From a candidate division WOR-3 bacterium (GTDB lineage: Bacteria; SDB-A), in the NCBI GenBank assembly GCA_016934535.1, contig JAFGSQ010000014.1, forward strand, positions 1 to 37,919: a stretch of 37,919 nucleotides of DNA. Direction: 5' to 3'. The notes under the pieces were generated by a model that ran no database searches, was not told the DNA's origin, and saw only the letters and a list, made by a program, of their open reading frames with translations. Positions 25,728-37,401 of the stretch are shown here, one piece after another; within the stretch, counting starts at the first letter, position 1; each line of letters begins with the position of its first letter. The position numbers were made by a program, and so were the translations under genes.

Positions 25728-26684
25728 ATGTTGAAAAAAATACTTGTAACCGGCTCTGTAGGACAGATTGGATCAGAGCTGACTATGTACCTCAGAAGCA
25801 GATATGGAAATGAAAACGTAGTCGCCGGCATTCACAGGACCCAGCCGACTCAGAAACTTAAGGATTCGGGTCCATGCGAAACGGTTGACTGCAGAAATCC
25901 CGAAGCTCTCGGCAGAATTGCAGAAAAATACAAAATCAACACTATTTATCATCTTGCCGCCGTTCTTTCAGCCGCAGGTGAAAAGAATCCCCAGCTCGCT
26001 TGGGACATTAATATCAACGGACTATACAACGTACTTGAATTAGCCAGAGAAAAAAAGTGCGCGGTTTTCATTCCCAGTTCCATAGCCGCATTCGGTCCTG
26101 AAACCCCCAAAGACAAAACACCCCAGGACACTATTCAAAGGGTTTCAACCATGTATGGAGTGACTAAAGTTGCCGGAGAACTTCTTAGCGATTACTACTT
26201 CAAGAGGTTCGATGTTGACGCCAGAGGTCTAAGATACCCAGGCATAATTTCCTACGAAACTCTTCCCGGAGGAGGAACTACCGATTACGCCGTTGAAATA
26301 TTTTACGAAGCCATTAAAACAGGCAAATACAGCTGTTTCCTGAAATCAGATACGATGCTCGACATGATGTATATGCCTGACTGCATCAAGGCGACCGTTG
26401 ATGTCATGGAGGCTGATCCTTCAAGGCTAAAGCACAGAAACGCTTTTAACGTCACCGCGTTCAGCTGTACTCCGGAGCTTCTCGCTCGGGAAATTAAAAA
26501 ACACGTTTCTTCGTTCGAAATTTCATACGAAATAGATCAGGTAAAACAGGCAATAGCGGATTCCTGGCCTAACAGTCTCGATGACAGCGCAGCCAAGAAC
26601 GAATGGGGCTGGAAACCTGACTACGATCTTTCCGCAATGACAAAAGATATGCTGGAAAAACTGACTCATAAACTCAAAGGATAA
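25728..26684 (+). CDS. tdh: L-threonine 3-dehydrogenase, SDR/epimerase type
   Basis: The 318-residue protein is an extended short-chain dehydrogenase that oxidises L-threonine to 2-amino-3-ketobutyrate with NAD. The Rossmann motif GSVGQIGSEL, NAD-site HLAAVLSAAGE and catalytic Tyr and Lys in YGVTKVAGE are visible. LRYPGIIS and PGGGTTDYAVEIFY are characteristic of SDR-type threonine dehydrogenases. AGGAGG is only one base from ATG 25728 and four from the next codon TTG 25731, which would give the common family N-terminus MKKILVTG; either start is possible. The downstream kbl gene performs the next step. Confidence 0.92.
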   Translation: MLKKILVTGSVGQIGSELTMYLRSRYGNENVVAGIHRTQPTQKLKDSGPCETVDCRNPEALGRIAEKYKINTIYHLAAVLSAAGEKNPQLAWDININGLYNVLELAREKKCAVFIPSSIAAFGPETPKDKTPQDTIQRVSTMYGVTKVAGELLSDYYFKRFDVDARGLRYPGIISYETLPGGGTTDYAVEIFYEAIKTGKYSCFLKSDTMLDMMYMPDCIKATVDVMEADPSRLKHRNAFNVTAFSCTPELLAREIKKHVSSFEISYEIDQVKQAIADSWPNSLDDSAAKNEWGWKPDYDLSAMTKDMLEKLTHKLKG

Positions 26685-26695
26685 TCGGAGGAAAA

Positions 26696-27928
26696 ATGCC
26701 GGTCAATAAACTTGAAAACGTTCTGAAATGCTCTGTTTCCGACCTCAGGAAAAAAGGCACCGCCAAAGGCAAGGAATTCATAATCGAAAAAATAATCAAA
26801 CCACAGGACGAAAAAGGACCACGGTACATTCTAAAAGGTTTTGAAAACAGAGAATACATCAAAATGAATTCGAATTCCTATCTCGGAATGTCCCTCAGAA
26901 AAGAAGTTGTTGAAGCCGAGGAACACGCGGTGAGGGAATACGGCGTTGGGCCGGGTGCCGTAAGATTTATCAGCGGCAGTCACAAACCTCACAGGGACCT
27001 TGAAAAAAAACTGGCCGAATTTCACGGCAGAGAAGAAGCGATGATCTTCAGCTCCGCTTATGTTACAGTCATGGGAACTCTTGCCACGCTGGCGTCGCCT
27101 GACACTGTAATCATAAGCGATGAACTGAACCACAATTGCATAATAAACGCGGTCAGACTTTCCAGACCCAAGGACAAAACCATATATAAGCACAACGACG
27201 TAAACGACCTCGACGAAAAAATAAAAAGTTACGTCGGGAAAGCTTCCAGAATTCTGGTTGTCACTGACGGGATTTTCAGCATGAGAGGAGATTACGCCCC
27301 CCTCGATAAAATTTCCGAAGTCATAAAAAAATACGACAGCAAGTTCGACGAGAACATAGTCCTCGTTGTCGACGATTCACACGGTGTGGGGGCTTTCGGC
27401 AAGACCGGACGCGGAACCGAAGAATACACAAACTGCGGAAAAGTTGACGTTTTGATAGGCACTCTTGGAAAAGCTTACGGAGTAAATGGCGGATACATAA
27501 CTTCAAGCGAAACCATAGTCACCTTCCTCAGAGAATCGGCACCTATGTATATATACTCGAATCCAATAACCACCTCCGAAGCTGCGGCTGTAATAAAAGT
27601 ACTCGAATTACTCGAAAGTAAACAAGGCACCGAAATACTCGAACATTTGAGGAATATGACTAAAAAGTTCGAAAAAGGTCTTCTGGACCTGGGATTCGAG
27701 ATTATCGTCAGCGATCACCCGATAGTTCCTGTCCTCGTCAGGAATACAGAAAAAACAGCCGAACTCGTTAAGTTCCTCATAGACAACGGCGTCCTGGCTA
27801 CCGGTTTAAATTATCCGGTTGTTCCAAAAGGCGACGAGACCATAAGATTTCAGGTCAACGCCGATCACACCGCTTTCGATATCGACTGCGTCCTGGATAT
27901 CTTGAAAAAATACAAGGAAACACACTAA
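26696..27928 (+). CDS. kbl: Glycine C-acetyltransferase (2-amino-3-ketobutyrate CoA ligase)
   Basis: The 410-residue PLP enzyme of the alpha-oxoamine synthase family splits 2-amino-3-ketobutyrate with CoA into glycine and acetyl-CoA. Seen are NSYLGMS, GPGAVRFISGSHKPHRDLE, VVDDSHGVGAFGKTGRGT and the PLP lysine in GTLGKAYGVNGGYI. It is slightly longer than the usual 395-400 residues, with an N-terminal extension of about ten. Related enzymes (KAPS, SPT, ALAS) share the fold, but tdh lies 11 bases upstream, which fixes the role. GGAGG precedes the ATG by four bases. A strong terminator follows the stop. Confidence 0.94.
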   Translation: MPVNKLENVLKCSVSDLRKKGTAKGKEFIIEKIIKPQDEKGPRYILKGFENREYIKMNSNSYLGMSLRKEVVEAEEHAVREYGVGPGAVRFISGSHKPHRDLEKKLAEFHGREEAMIFSSAYVTVMGTLATLASPDTVIISDELNHNCIINAVRLSRPKDKTIYKHNDVNDLDEKIKSYVGKASRILVVTDGIFSMRGDYAPLDKISEVIKKYDSKFDENIVLVVDDSHGVGAFGKTGRGTEEYTNCGKVDVLIGTLGKAYGVNGGYITSSETIVTFLRESAPMYIYSNPITTSEAAAVIKVLELLESKQGTEILEHLRNMTKKFEKGLLDLGFEIIVSDHPIVPVLVRNTEKTAELVKFLIDNGVLATGLNYPVVPKGDETIRFQVNADHTAFDIDCVLDILKKYKETH

Positions 27929-27962
27929 AAAAGCGGGGAGGTGGTTTTCCTCCCCACTTTTT
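27929..27962. terminator. Bidirectional rho-independent terminator
   Basis: GGGGAGG (27935-27941) pairs with CCTCCCC (27949-27955) around a seven-base loop. The stem is flanked by an A-run before it and a T-run after it, so it can end transcription from both sides. It lies exactly between convergent kbl and the carboxyltransferase operon. Confidence 0.88.
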
Positions 27963-29450
27963 TCAATCTTCGTAAGCGTCGTAGGCGTAATGTCCGATTT
28001 CGGTCACACCCACTTCGTAATCCTCTCCCTCAACAGAAATTACAAATTTTCTCGAAGGATGACTCTGCGGTACGAATAAATTTCTGGCGTCTTTTTCCTG
28101 TTTCTCCTTCTGCTGCATCGGATTTTTTCTGTATTCGAAATATTCTCTTGCCGGCTGGGGAAACAAGGCGTACGAAATGATGTCTTCTTCATCCTGAGTT
28201 ACGTTTTCGATCTCTTTTTTAACTTTTTCCCATTCGTTGCCTATCGTTTCGGCCGGTCTGCCTGTAATTACCTCTTCGTCCCCGATCGCCAGTTTCTTTA
28301 TTTTTTTGTCAATGGGCGCAGGAGTCCTTCCATACAGTCCCCTGCAAAGATCTTTGACCTCTTTAATTACCACTTTGTATCTCTCTCCGAGAAGAACGTT
28401 CATCGCTGCTTGAGTCCCGACTATCTGGCTCGTTGGCGTAACGAGAGGCACCCAACCGAGTTCTTCTCTCACTTTGGGGATTTCTTTGAGAACGTCTTCA
28501 AACTTGTCCATGGCGTCCTGTTTTTCAAGCTGGCTGACCAGATTTGAAAACATTCCTCCCGGTACCTGATAAATGAGCGCTCTGACGTCTACTCTTTCGG
28601 CCAGTTCTATCCAGTAGTTTGAATATTTTTCCCTGATCGAATTAAAATACGTTATGAGCTCGGGGAAATGCTCGTCTTTAACATCCGTCGGCGTTTTTGT
28701 TTCTTTCAGGGCTTCAACAATACTTTCGGTTGTAGGTTGGGAAGTACCCTGTGAGAGAGGTGAAATCGCCGTGTCGAGGTGGTCAACTCCTGCCTGTGCC
28801 GCCGCGTAGTAGCTAATGGGAGCCAATCCTGCACTGCAATGGCTGTGGAGACAAATCGGCAGTTTAATCTCTTTTTTCATTTTTGTGACCAGATTGTATG
28901 CCGCAGTCGGTGATATCAGGCCCGCCATGTCTTTAATGCATATTATGTCGACACCGAGGTTTTTCAGCTGTTTGCCTACATTGACGAACGTGTCCAGAGT
29001 GTGAACCGGGCTGATTGTGTAATTTACAGCTCCCTGAACAATCGCCCCGCAATTTTTAGCCGTTTCGATGGCTTTTTCCATGTTTCTGATATCGTTGAGA
29101 GCATCGAATATCCTGAAAACATCAATTCCGAGATCAAACGCTTTTTTGACAAATCTCTCGAGAATATCGTCCCCGTAATGCCTGTACCCTACAAGGTTCT
29201 GACCTCTGAGAAGCATCTGAAGGTGTGTGTTTTTTACCTTTTTTTTGAATTCCCTTATCCTGTCCCATGGACTTTGCTTCAGATATCTCAGGGCAGCATC
29301 AAAGGTCGCCCCACCCCACATTTCGAAGGACCAATAACCCATCTGATCCATCTTCTCGAGGATGGGGATCATGTCTTCTGTCCTGAAACGGGTCGCCATC
29401 AAAGACTGATGAGCGTCCCTGAAAACGGTCTCTGTAATTTTTACTGACAT
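27963..29450 (-). CDS. Transcarboxylase 5S / oxaloacetate decarboxylase alpha / PycB-type subunit
   Basis: The 495-residue protein is a TIM-barrel carboxyltransferase that moves CO2 between biotin and pyruvate/oxaloacetate. Visible are the opening KITETVFRDAHQSLMATR, GGATFDAALRYL, LRGQNLVGYRHYGDD, the carboxylated Lys in IICIKDMAGL and the metal-binding His pair in LHSHCSAGLA. A PYC_OADA-type domain follows (about 310-440). It has no fused biotin domain; a separate carrier is encoded just upstream. I use ATG 29450 (GGAG five bases upstream). GTG 29456, overlapping the previous stop as GTGA, is the alternative. The size matches the 5S subunit of propionibacterial transcarboxylase (about 505). 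Confidence 0.9.
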   Translation of the reverse strand: MSVKITETVFRDAHQSLMATRFRTEDMIPILEKMDQMGYWSFEMWGGATFDAALRYLKQSPWDRIREFKKKVKNTHLQMLLRGQNLVGYRHYGDDILERFVKKAFDLGIDVFRIFDALNDIRNMEKAIETAKNCGAIVQGAVNYTISPVHTLDTFVNVGKQLKNLGVDIICIKDMAGLISPTAAYNLVTKMKKEIKLPICLHSHCSAGLAPISYYAAAQAGVDHLDTAISPLSQGTSQPTTESIVEALKETKTPTDVKDEHFPELITYFNSIREKYSNYWIELAERVDVRALIYQVPGGMFSNLVSQLEKQDAMDKFEDVLKEIPKVREELGWVPLVTPTSQIVGTQAAMNVLLGERYKVVIKEVKDLCRGLYGRTPAPIDKKIKKLAIGDEEVITGRPAETIGNEWEKVKKEIENVTQDEEDIISYALFPQPAREYFEYRKNPMQQKEKQEKDARNLFVPQSHPSRKFVISVEGEDYEVGVTEIGHYAYDAYED

Positions 29451-29452
29451 TT

Positions 29453-29854
29453 TCACTCCATTCCTATCAAAGGTTCACCCGCCATGACGCTTTGTCCTTT
29501 CGAGCAGAATATTTCAGTAACTTTTCCGTCATCATTCGCGTTGATCGCGGTTTCCATTTTCATCGCTTCGAGTTTGAGAAGCAAATCGCCCGTTTTCACT
29601 TCATCGCCTATTTTTACATCAATTGACAGAATGGTACCTGACATAGGCGCCGTTACTTTTTTTCCTTGTCCCGAAGACTTCGGTTTTTGAGTTTCGATTT
29701 TTGAAACAGTCTCTCTTGGAACAATTTGGGGAGAAGGAGGGATGTACGGTTTGTTTAACTGAGCGACAGTTCTTATCTGTTCAGGTGAAGTTACTTCTTC
29801 GACCTCTACTTCGAATTTTTTTCCTTTGAACATAATTTCATATTTTCTCTTCAT
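29453..29854 (-). CDS. Biotin carboxyl carrier protein (1.3S-like)
   Basis: The 133-residue protein has a short beta-rich start, a Pro-rich linker (PYIPPSPQIVP) and a C-terminal biotinyl domain. The EAMKME motif has Lys99 as the biotin attachment site. It carries CO2 between the two carboxyltransferase subunits. The size is close to the 1.3S subunit of methylmalonyl-CoA:pyruvate transcarboxylase (123 residues). The start at ATG 29854 overlaps the upstream small gene as ATGA; an in-frame start at 29920 would add 22 residues within that gene. The gene for 5S follows at once. Confidence 0.92.
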   Translation of the reverse strand: MKRKYEIMFKGKKFEVEVEEVTSPEQIRTVAQLNKPYIPPSPQIVPRETVSKIETQKPKSSGQGKKVTAPMSGTILSIDVKIGDEVKTGDLLLKLEAMKMETAINANDDGKVTEIFCSKGQSVMAGEPLIGME

Positions 29855-30045
29855 TTCTTCCACCCTCTCTTCAATGAAAATTTTTGGGACAACACCATTT
29901 GACGTCTTGTTATGCCCCAAAGATTTATATCACTCGTGTGAACAGGTTTTATTGAAAGGATCTTGCAGGCTATCCTCTCATTTTTGAAATATTCCGAAAG
30001 GGCCGCAAAAATGAGAACAAATTTTTCTTCAGGTATTTCTTTCAT
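29851..30045 (-). CDS. Small accessory subunit of acyl-CoA carboxylase/decarboxylase type
   Basis: The 64-residue protein lies between the 12S-like and biotin-carrier genes, with AGGAG five bases before its ATG and an ATGA overlap at its end. It has a helical start (EEKFVLIFAALSEYF), a basic strand (ACKILSIKPV) and then LWGITRRQMVLSQK. That order resembles the soluble small tail (an AIAAAIAAY-like helix, RIRSI, then WxxAGRxExM) found with Na+-pumping decarboxylase and acyl-CoA carboxylase subunits; this match is from memory and weak. It has no membrane helix, unlike full OadG. A structural linker role is inferred. Confidence 0.55.
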   Translation of the reverse strand: MKEIPEEKFVLIFAALSEYFKNERIACKILSIKPVHTSDINLWGITRRQMVLSQKFSLKRGWKK

Positions 30046-30054
30046 ATCGTCTCC

Positions 30055-31608
30055 TCACAGCGGCATGTTATCGTGTTTTTTTGAGGGAAGAGAATCCTGT
30101 TTCGTGACGAGAATTGACAGAGCACTCGCAAGTCTCAGTCTCGTTTCTTCAGGAAGAATGATCATGTCGACGAGGCCTTTTTTCGCCGCTTCGTAAGGAT
30201 TAGTCGCGGTAAAAGTATATTGTTCTATTAATTCCTTTCTTTTATCTGCCGGATCTGCCGCGGCATTTATGGCTTTGCTGAAAATGACATCAACGGCGCC
30301 TTCGGCACCCATAACAGCTATTTCAGCCTGAGGCCAGGCCATCACAAAATCGGCTCCTAGGTCTTTATTGCACATAGCCACCGAGGCGCCTCCGTAAGAC
30401 TTCCGAAGGGTTACGTTAATTTTGGGTACAGTCGCCTCCGAATACGCGTAAAGCAATTTAGCTCCGTGCCGTATAATCCCTCCGAATTCCTGCGTTTTAC
30501 CCGGCAGAAACCCAGGTGTGTCAACGAAAGTTACGATGGGGATATTAAAAGCGTCGCAAAACCTTATGAATCTCGCGGCTTTGTCCGATGAGTTTATGTC
30601 CAGGCATCCGGCGAGAACCTTTGGCTGGTTTGCGACAATACCTGCTGAAATACCTGCTATGCGGGCAAACCCGATCACCATGTTCTGCGCATACAGCGGC
30701 TGAACCTCGAAAAAATCACCGTCATCGACTATTTTTTTTATAACCTCGACGACATCGTAAGACTGTTTGCTTTCGGTCGGAACCAGATATCTCAAGTCCA
30801 TGTCGGCGCGGTTTATGTCGTCGCCTGAGTTGTGATATGGAGGATCATCCATGTTGTTCGAAGGTATATAAGACAGGAGTTTTTTTACCATTTCGAAGCA
30901 TTCTTCTTCGTTCTGAGCTATGAAATGTCCGTTTCCGCTCACTGCGTTGTGAGTGTATGCGCCTCCGAGTTCTTCGGAGGAGACGTCTTCTGCAGTGACC
31001 GCTTTTATGACTTTCGGTCCCGTTATGTACATGTTGCTCACGCCGTCGACGAGAAAAACGAAATCCGTCAGAGCCGGACTGTAAACCGCTCCGCCTGCGC
31101 AGGGTCCGAGTATTATACTGATCTGCGGTATAACTCCCGAGCTTCTTGAATTTCTGAAAAATATCTGACCGTAGCCGTGAAGTGAATCGACTCCTTCCTG
31201 AATTCTCGCGCCTCCCGAATCGTTTATCCCGATTACCGGAGCTCCAGTTTTGAGAGCAAGATCCTGAATTTTAGCAATTTTTAACGCGTGCATTTCGCCG
31301 AGAGCGCCGCCGAAAACAGTGAAATCCTGAGAAAAAACGTAAACGAGCCTTCCGTTGATAAATCCGTATCCTGTCACGACCCCCTCACCGGGCAGTTCTT
31401 TTTCCTTCATGCCGAATTGTTCGGCTCTGTGGTGTATGAGCATGTCGGTTTCTATGAAGGAACCTTTGTCGAGAAGTAAAGACAATCTTTCTCTGGCCGT
31501 TTTTTTGTTTTTCGCGTGCTGTTTCGCGGCTCTCTGTCCGTCTATGTCAAGAACGATTTCTTTTCTGTCGACAAGGTCCTGAATCAACTCGTTTATGTTT
31601 TTCTTCAT
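30055..31608 (-). CDS. Acyl-CoA carboxyltransferase (12S / MmdA / PccB type)
   Basis: The 517-residue crotonase-fold protein moves carboxyl groups between biotin and propionyl-/methylmalonyl-CoA (or acetyl-CoA). Visible are KKTARERLSLLLDKGSF, SQDFTVFGGALGE, the oxyanion stretch GINDSGGARIQEGV, GPCAGGAVYSPAL and the second-half IPIVTFVDTPGFLPG and RKSYGGASVAM. The length and motifs fit the propionyl-CoA carboxylase beta / methylmalonyl-CoA decarboxylase alpha / 12S group rather than AccD of the split acetyl-CoA carboxylase. GGGGG is four bases before the ATG. It lies 11 bases downstream of gyrA, so it is probably transcribed from the gyrase operon. Confidence 0.92.
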   Translation of the reverse strand: MKKNINELIQDLVDRKEIVLDIDGQRAAKQHAKNKKTARERLSLLLDKGSFIETDMLIHHRAEQFGMKEKELPGEGVVTGYGFINGRLVYVFSQDFTVFGGALGEMHALKIAKIQDLALKTGAPVIGINDSGGARIQEGVDSLHGYGQIFFRNSRSSGVIPQISIILGPCAGGAVYSPALTDFVFLVDGVSNMYITGPKVIKAVTAEDVSSEELGGAYTHNAVSGNGHFIAQNEEECFEMVKKLLSYIPSNNMDDPPYHNSGDDINRADMDLRYLVPTESKQSYDVVEVIKKIVDDGDFFEVQPLYAQNMVIGFARIAGISAGIVANQPKVLAGCLDINSSDKAARFIRFCDAFNIPIVTFVDTPGFLPGKTQEFGGIIRHGAKLLYAYSEATVPKINVTLRKSYGGASVAMCNKDLGADFVMAWPQAEIAVMGAEGAVDVIFSKAINAAADPADKRKELIEQYTFTATNPYEAAKKGLVDMIILPEETRLRLASALSILVTKQDSLPSKKHDNMPL

Positions 31609-31619
31609 TCTACCCCCTT

Positions 31620-34052
31620 TCAGTCATTTTGAGATACGAGAGCCGCACCGACGAGTTTGCCGTCCTCTTCGAGTCTCATCAACCGCACGCCCTGCGTATT
31701 TCTCGCCGTTTTTCTTATTTCATTGACAGGGATTCTTATCACCTTCCCTGTCTGGCTGATCAGGATCAGTTCATCGTCCTCGGTTGGAGCGATGACAGTG
31801 ACAACGTCTCCGTTTCTTTCACTTGTGTTTATTCCGATGACTCCCTTCCCTCCTCTGTGGTGGCGGGGATAATCTTCATCGTAAGTGAGCTTTCCAAAAC
31901 CATTTTCACAAGCCGTGAAGATGAGTGTTTTTTTGTCTTCCTGCTTGTCTATCCTGACCATTCCCACTACATAATCCCCGTTGTCAAGTTTTATGCCTTT
32001 TACTCCTCCCGCAGTCCTGCCCATTTTTCGCACTTCTTTTTCACAGAAGCAAATTGCTTTTCCTTTGCGGGTTGCCAAAAGAATGTCGTCTTCTCCGTTA
32101 GTGACAGTGGCGTCTACAAGTTCGTCGTCCCATTCAAGAGAAAGCGCTTTTATACTGCGTTTTTGCGGTCTGGAAAACACATCGAGAGAACACTTTTTTA
32201 CGTTGCCTTTTTTTGTCAACATCAAAATGAATTTATCCTTTGAAAAATCTCTGACGGACAAAACATTCTTTATGTTTTCTTTCGAGAGATCGAGTATGTT
32301 GGCAAGAGATCTCCCCCTGGCGTCTCTTGCCGCTTCAGGTATGTTGAAAACTCTCAGCCAGTGAAGTTTTCCCCTGTCTGTGAAACAAAGCAGGTAATCG
32401 TGTGTGGAAGCGACGTAAAGGTCTATCACATAATCCTCGGAATAGGCTTTGGTGCCTATCACTCCTTTTCCGCCTCTCGACTGCTGTTTGTAGGCTGAAA
32501 CCGAAAGTCTTTTTATGTAACCTTTTTTTGTCAGGGTAATGACTACGTCTTCTTCCTGTATGAGATCTTCTATGTTTACTTCTTCAAGTTCGTCGTGTCT
32601 TATCTCGGTTCTTCTCTTGTCCCCGTAAACCGATTTAATCTGCCTGAATTCGTCTTTTAAAAGATTAAGAAGAAGCTGTCTCGATTCGAGAATGGCTCTG
32701 AGTTTGGCGATTTCTTTTATTAGTGAAAGATACTCGTCCTCGATTTTTTTCGCTTCCAGGGAAGTTAACCTTGCAAGTTTCATGTCGAGAATCGCCTGAG
32801 CCTGAATTTCGGTCAGAGAAAATTTTTTCTGCAGGTTTTTGTTTGCCGTTTCGGTGTCTGTCGATTTTTTTATCGTATCAATGACGGCGTCAATGTTCGC
32901 GAGCGCTTTTTTCAGTCCCTCGAGTATGTGAGCCCGTTTTTCCGCCTCCCCCAGTTCAAATTGCGTTCTCCTTTTTACAACTATTTCTCTGTGATCGAGG
33001 AAACATTTCAGCATTTGCCTGAGTGAGAGCGTTTTTGGAGCGCCGTCGACAATGGAAAGCATGAGACAGCTGAAAGAAGCCCTCAGCTGGGTGTGTTTGA
33101 ACAGTTGATTGAGGACTATTCTCGAATCAGAATCCTTTTTTATGTCGACGACGATTCTCATGCCTGTTCTGTCCGATTCGTCTCTTATGTCTGAAATTCC
33201 TTCGATTTTCTTTTCTTTGACGAGTTCAGCTATTTTCATTATGAGAGCAGATTTGTTCACCAGATAGGGTATCTCGTCAATTATGATTTTTTCCTTTGAA
33301 GATTTTTTCGGTTCTTCTATATGCACTTTGGATTCGACTACGACTTGACCCCTTCCCGTAGCGTAAGCGGATCTTATGCCTTTTGTGCCGATTATTATCC
33401 CTCCCGTGGGAAAATCAGGTCCCGGGACAAGTTTGAGAAGTTTTTTGTCATCGAGTTCGGGGTCGTCAGTCAAAGCGATGCAGGCGTCTATTATCTCAGA
33501 TATGTTGTGAGGCGGTATATTCGTGGCTATGCCGACCCCTATTCCGGACGATCCATTGACGAGGAGATTGGGGAATTTTGCCGGCAGAATAACAGGTTCC
33601 GACTGGGATCCGTCAAAATTCGGAATAAAATCAACCGTATCTTTATCTATATCCGCCAGAAGCTCGGCGGCTATTTTACCCAGTCGGGTTTCCGTGTATC
33701 TGTATGCCGCGGCAGAATCTCCGTCCACGCTTCCGAAATTGCCCTGGCCTTCCAGCAGAGGGTATCTCAGGGAAAAATCCTGCACCATCCTGACCAGTGT
33801 GTCGTAAACGGCCGCGTCTCCGTGAGGGTGAAATTTTCCAAGCACTTCTCCGACGACAGTCGCGGATTTCTTGAAGGGTTTGTTGTGATAAAGGCCAATT
33901 TCTTTCATCGCGTAAAGAATCCGGCGATGTACCGGTTTCAGCCCGTCTCTCACATCAGGAATGGCTCTTCCTATATTTACGCTCATCGCGTAATCTATGT
34001 ATGAATCCTGTACTTCTTTCTCTATGCTTATAGGTTCCAAATTCTTTTGCAC
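31620..34052 (-). CDS. gyrA: DNA gyrase subunit A
   Basis: The 810-residue subunit cuts and rejoins DNA. The catalytic Tyr119 is in AYRYTETR, and the winged-helix entry is [16 protein letters not shown]. The C-terminal beta-pinwheel contains a GyrA-box-like QQSRGGKG and a second RGGKG, supporting gyrase rather than ParC. I prefer GTG 34052, which has GGAGG seven bases upstream. ATG 34076, overlapping gyrB by eleven bases, has no ribosome site. In the quinolone-resistance region the sequence is [10 protein letters not shown], so Ala80 replaces the E. coli Ser83 equivalent. It is preceded by gyrB in the same operon. Confidence 0.96.
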   Translation of the reverse strand: MQKNLEPISIEKEVQDSYIDYAMSVNIGRAIPDVRDGLKPVHRRILYAMKEIGLYHNKPFKKSATVVGEVLGKFHPHGDAAVYDTLVRMVQDFSLRYPLLEGQGNFGSVDGDSAAAYRYTETRLGKIAAELLADIDKDTVDFIPNFDGSQSEPVILPAKFPNLLVNGSSGIGVGIATNIPPHNISEIIDACIALTDDPELDDKKLLKLVPGPDFPTGGIIIGTKGIRSAYATGRGQVVVESKVHIEEPKKSSKEKIIIDEIPYLVNKSALIMKIAELVKEKKIEGISDIRDESDRTGMRIVVDIKKDSDSRIVLNQLFKHTQLRASFSCLMLSIVDGAPKTLSLRQMLKCFLDHREIVVKRRTQFELGEAEKRAHILEGLKKALANIDAVIDTIKKSTDTETANKNLQKKFSLTEIQAQAILDMKLARLTSLEAKKIEDEYLSLIKEIAKLRAILESRQLLLNLLKDEFRQIKSVYGDKRRTEIRHDELEEVNIEDLIQEEDVVITLTKKGYIKRLSVSAYKQQSRGGKGVIGTKAYSEDYVIDLYVASTHDYLLCFTDRGKLHWLRVFNIPEAARDARGRSLANILDLSKENIKNVLSVRDFSKDKFILMLTKKGNVKKCSLDVFSRPQKRSIKALSLEWDDELVDATVTNGEDDILLATRKGKAICFCEKEVRKMGRTAGGVKGIKLDNGDYVVGMVRIDKQEDKKTLIFTACENGFGKLTYDEDYPRHHRGGKGVIGINTSERNGDVVTVIAPTEDDELILISQTGKVIRIPVNEIRKTARNTQGVRLMRLEEDGKLVGAALVSQND

Positions 34053-34065
34053 TTCTGTTCCTCCG

Positions 34066-36309
<2,244 letters not shown>

Positions 36310-36338
<29 letters not shown>

Positions 36339-37398
36339 ATCCGCTGCTGATGTTGAAAAATGAACTTACTTTTTTTTCTGAAATAACTCCCTTGTCCGCT
36401 GAAGCGAGAAGGACCTGAGGGTAAGAAACCAGTTTGTCCTCAAGCTTAAGAACTGTTTTTGCGTCTAGTTCAATAAAAGCCTCGTCTATTACAATAACCG
36501 GGTATTCATTGGCGTAATTCCTGTATATATCGACCTCTGCAAGTCTGAACAAAAAACACAAAAGCCTCTGTTGTCCTCTCGAGGAAAATTTCGAAGCGTC
36601 AAGGCCGTTCAAAAAAAAGATAAAATCATCTCTGTGGGGTCCCTGAGAAGTCGTCATCAAAGCCAGGTCCCTGACTATGTTTGCCGACATTTTAACCGCT
36701 ATGTCTCCGCTTTTCACAGAAGGTTCGTATCTCATGTCAAAACTATCGAAAGACATGTCCATTTCGCCAATCAGCCTGAGAATGTTCTCTTTAAGAACAT
36801 TTATGATCTTGCCCCTTTCACACACCAGATATTCTCCGTAAAGAGAAAGCATTTTATCCCAGTAAGCGACTTCAGAATTGTTGCTTTCTTTGTTTCTTAT
36901 TCTTTCAAGAAGAGCGTTTCTCTGTCGCAGAGTCTTGTTGTACCATCTCAGCGACTTCAAATATTCGCCGTCAACCGAAGAAAGGAGTATGTCTAATGCC
37001 CTGCGCCTCTGAGATGATCCTTGAGCGATGACGTCGGCATCTTCAGGAGAAAAAGGAATCACGGCAAGTTCGCCTATCAGGTCGGATTTCTTTTCAAGCT
37101 TTATATCGTTTTTCCTGAATTCTTTTTTTCTGTCAGAATATTTAATGCCGAGCGTTGTCTCTTTCTCTTTTTTTTCAAACGTTACGGATACGGCAAAACC
37201 CGTTGAAGAAAATCTGACAAGCTCCTCCTCTGGCGCGTTTCTGATGGATTTTCCGTAAGAAATATAATGCAGAGCTTCTAGCATGTTTGTTTTTCCGCTT
37301 CCGTTGTCTCCGTGAAAAAAATTTATTCCTCTATCGAAATTGAGGCTGGCATTTTCAAAATTCCTGAAATTTTTCAGGTGAAGATGTTTTATGAGCAA
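36310..37398 (-). CDS. recF: DNA replication/repair protein RecF
   Basis: The 362-residue SMC-like ATPase helps load RecA at gaps. Visible are the start KHLHLKNFRNFENASLNF, Walker A HGDNGSGKTNMLEALHYIS, SSQRRRALDILLS, the ABC signature region FSSRGQQRLLCF and Walker B VIVIDEAF. The start is TTG 37398 with AGGA seven bases upstream, three bases after the preceding lipoprotein gene. In many bacteria recF follows dnaA and dnaN; here a small lipoprotein gene precedes it, so a dnaA-dnaN-oriC link cannot be shown from this window. Confidence 0.95.
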
Positions 37399-37401
37399 TA
37401 A

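Noticed and set aside
27963-31608. Ordinary acetyl-CoA carboxylase
   Set aside because: There is no biotin carboxylase or AccA-like subunit, and a pyruvate/oxaloacetate-type carboxyltransferase is present.
31629-32243. 204-codon open frame on the plus strand
   Set aside because: It is antisense to the gyrA C-terminal domain and has no ribosome site or recognisable motif.
33321-34004. 227-codon open frame on the plus strand
   Set aside because: It is antisense to the conserved breakage-reunion domain of gyrA and resembles no protein.
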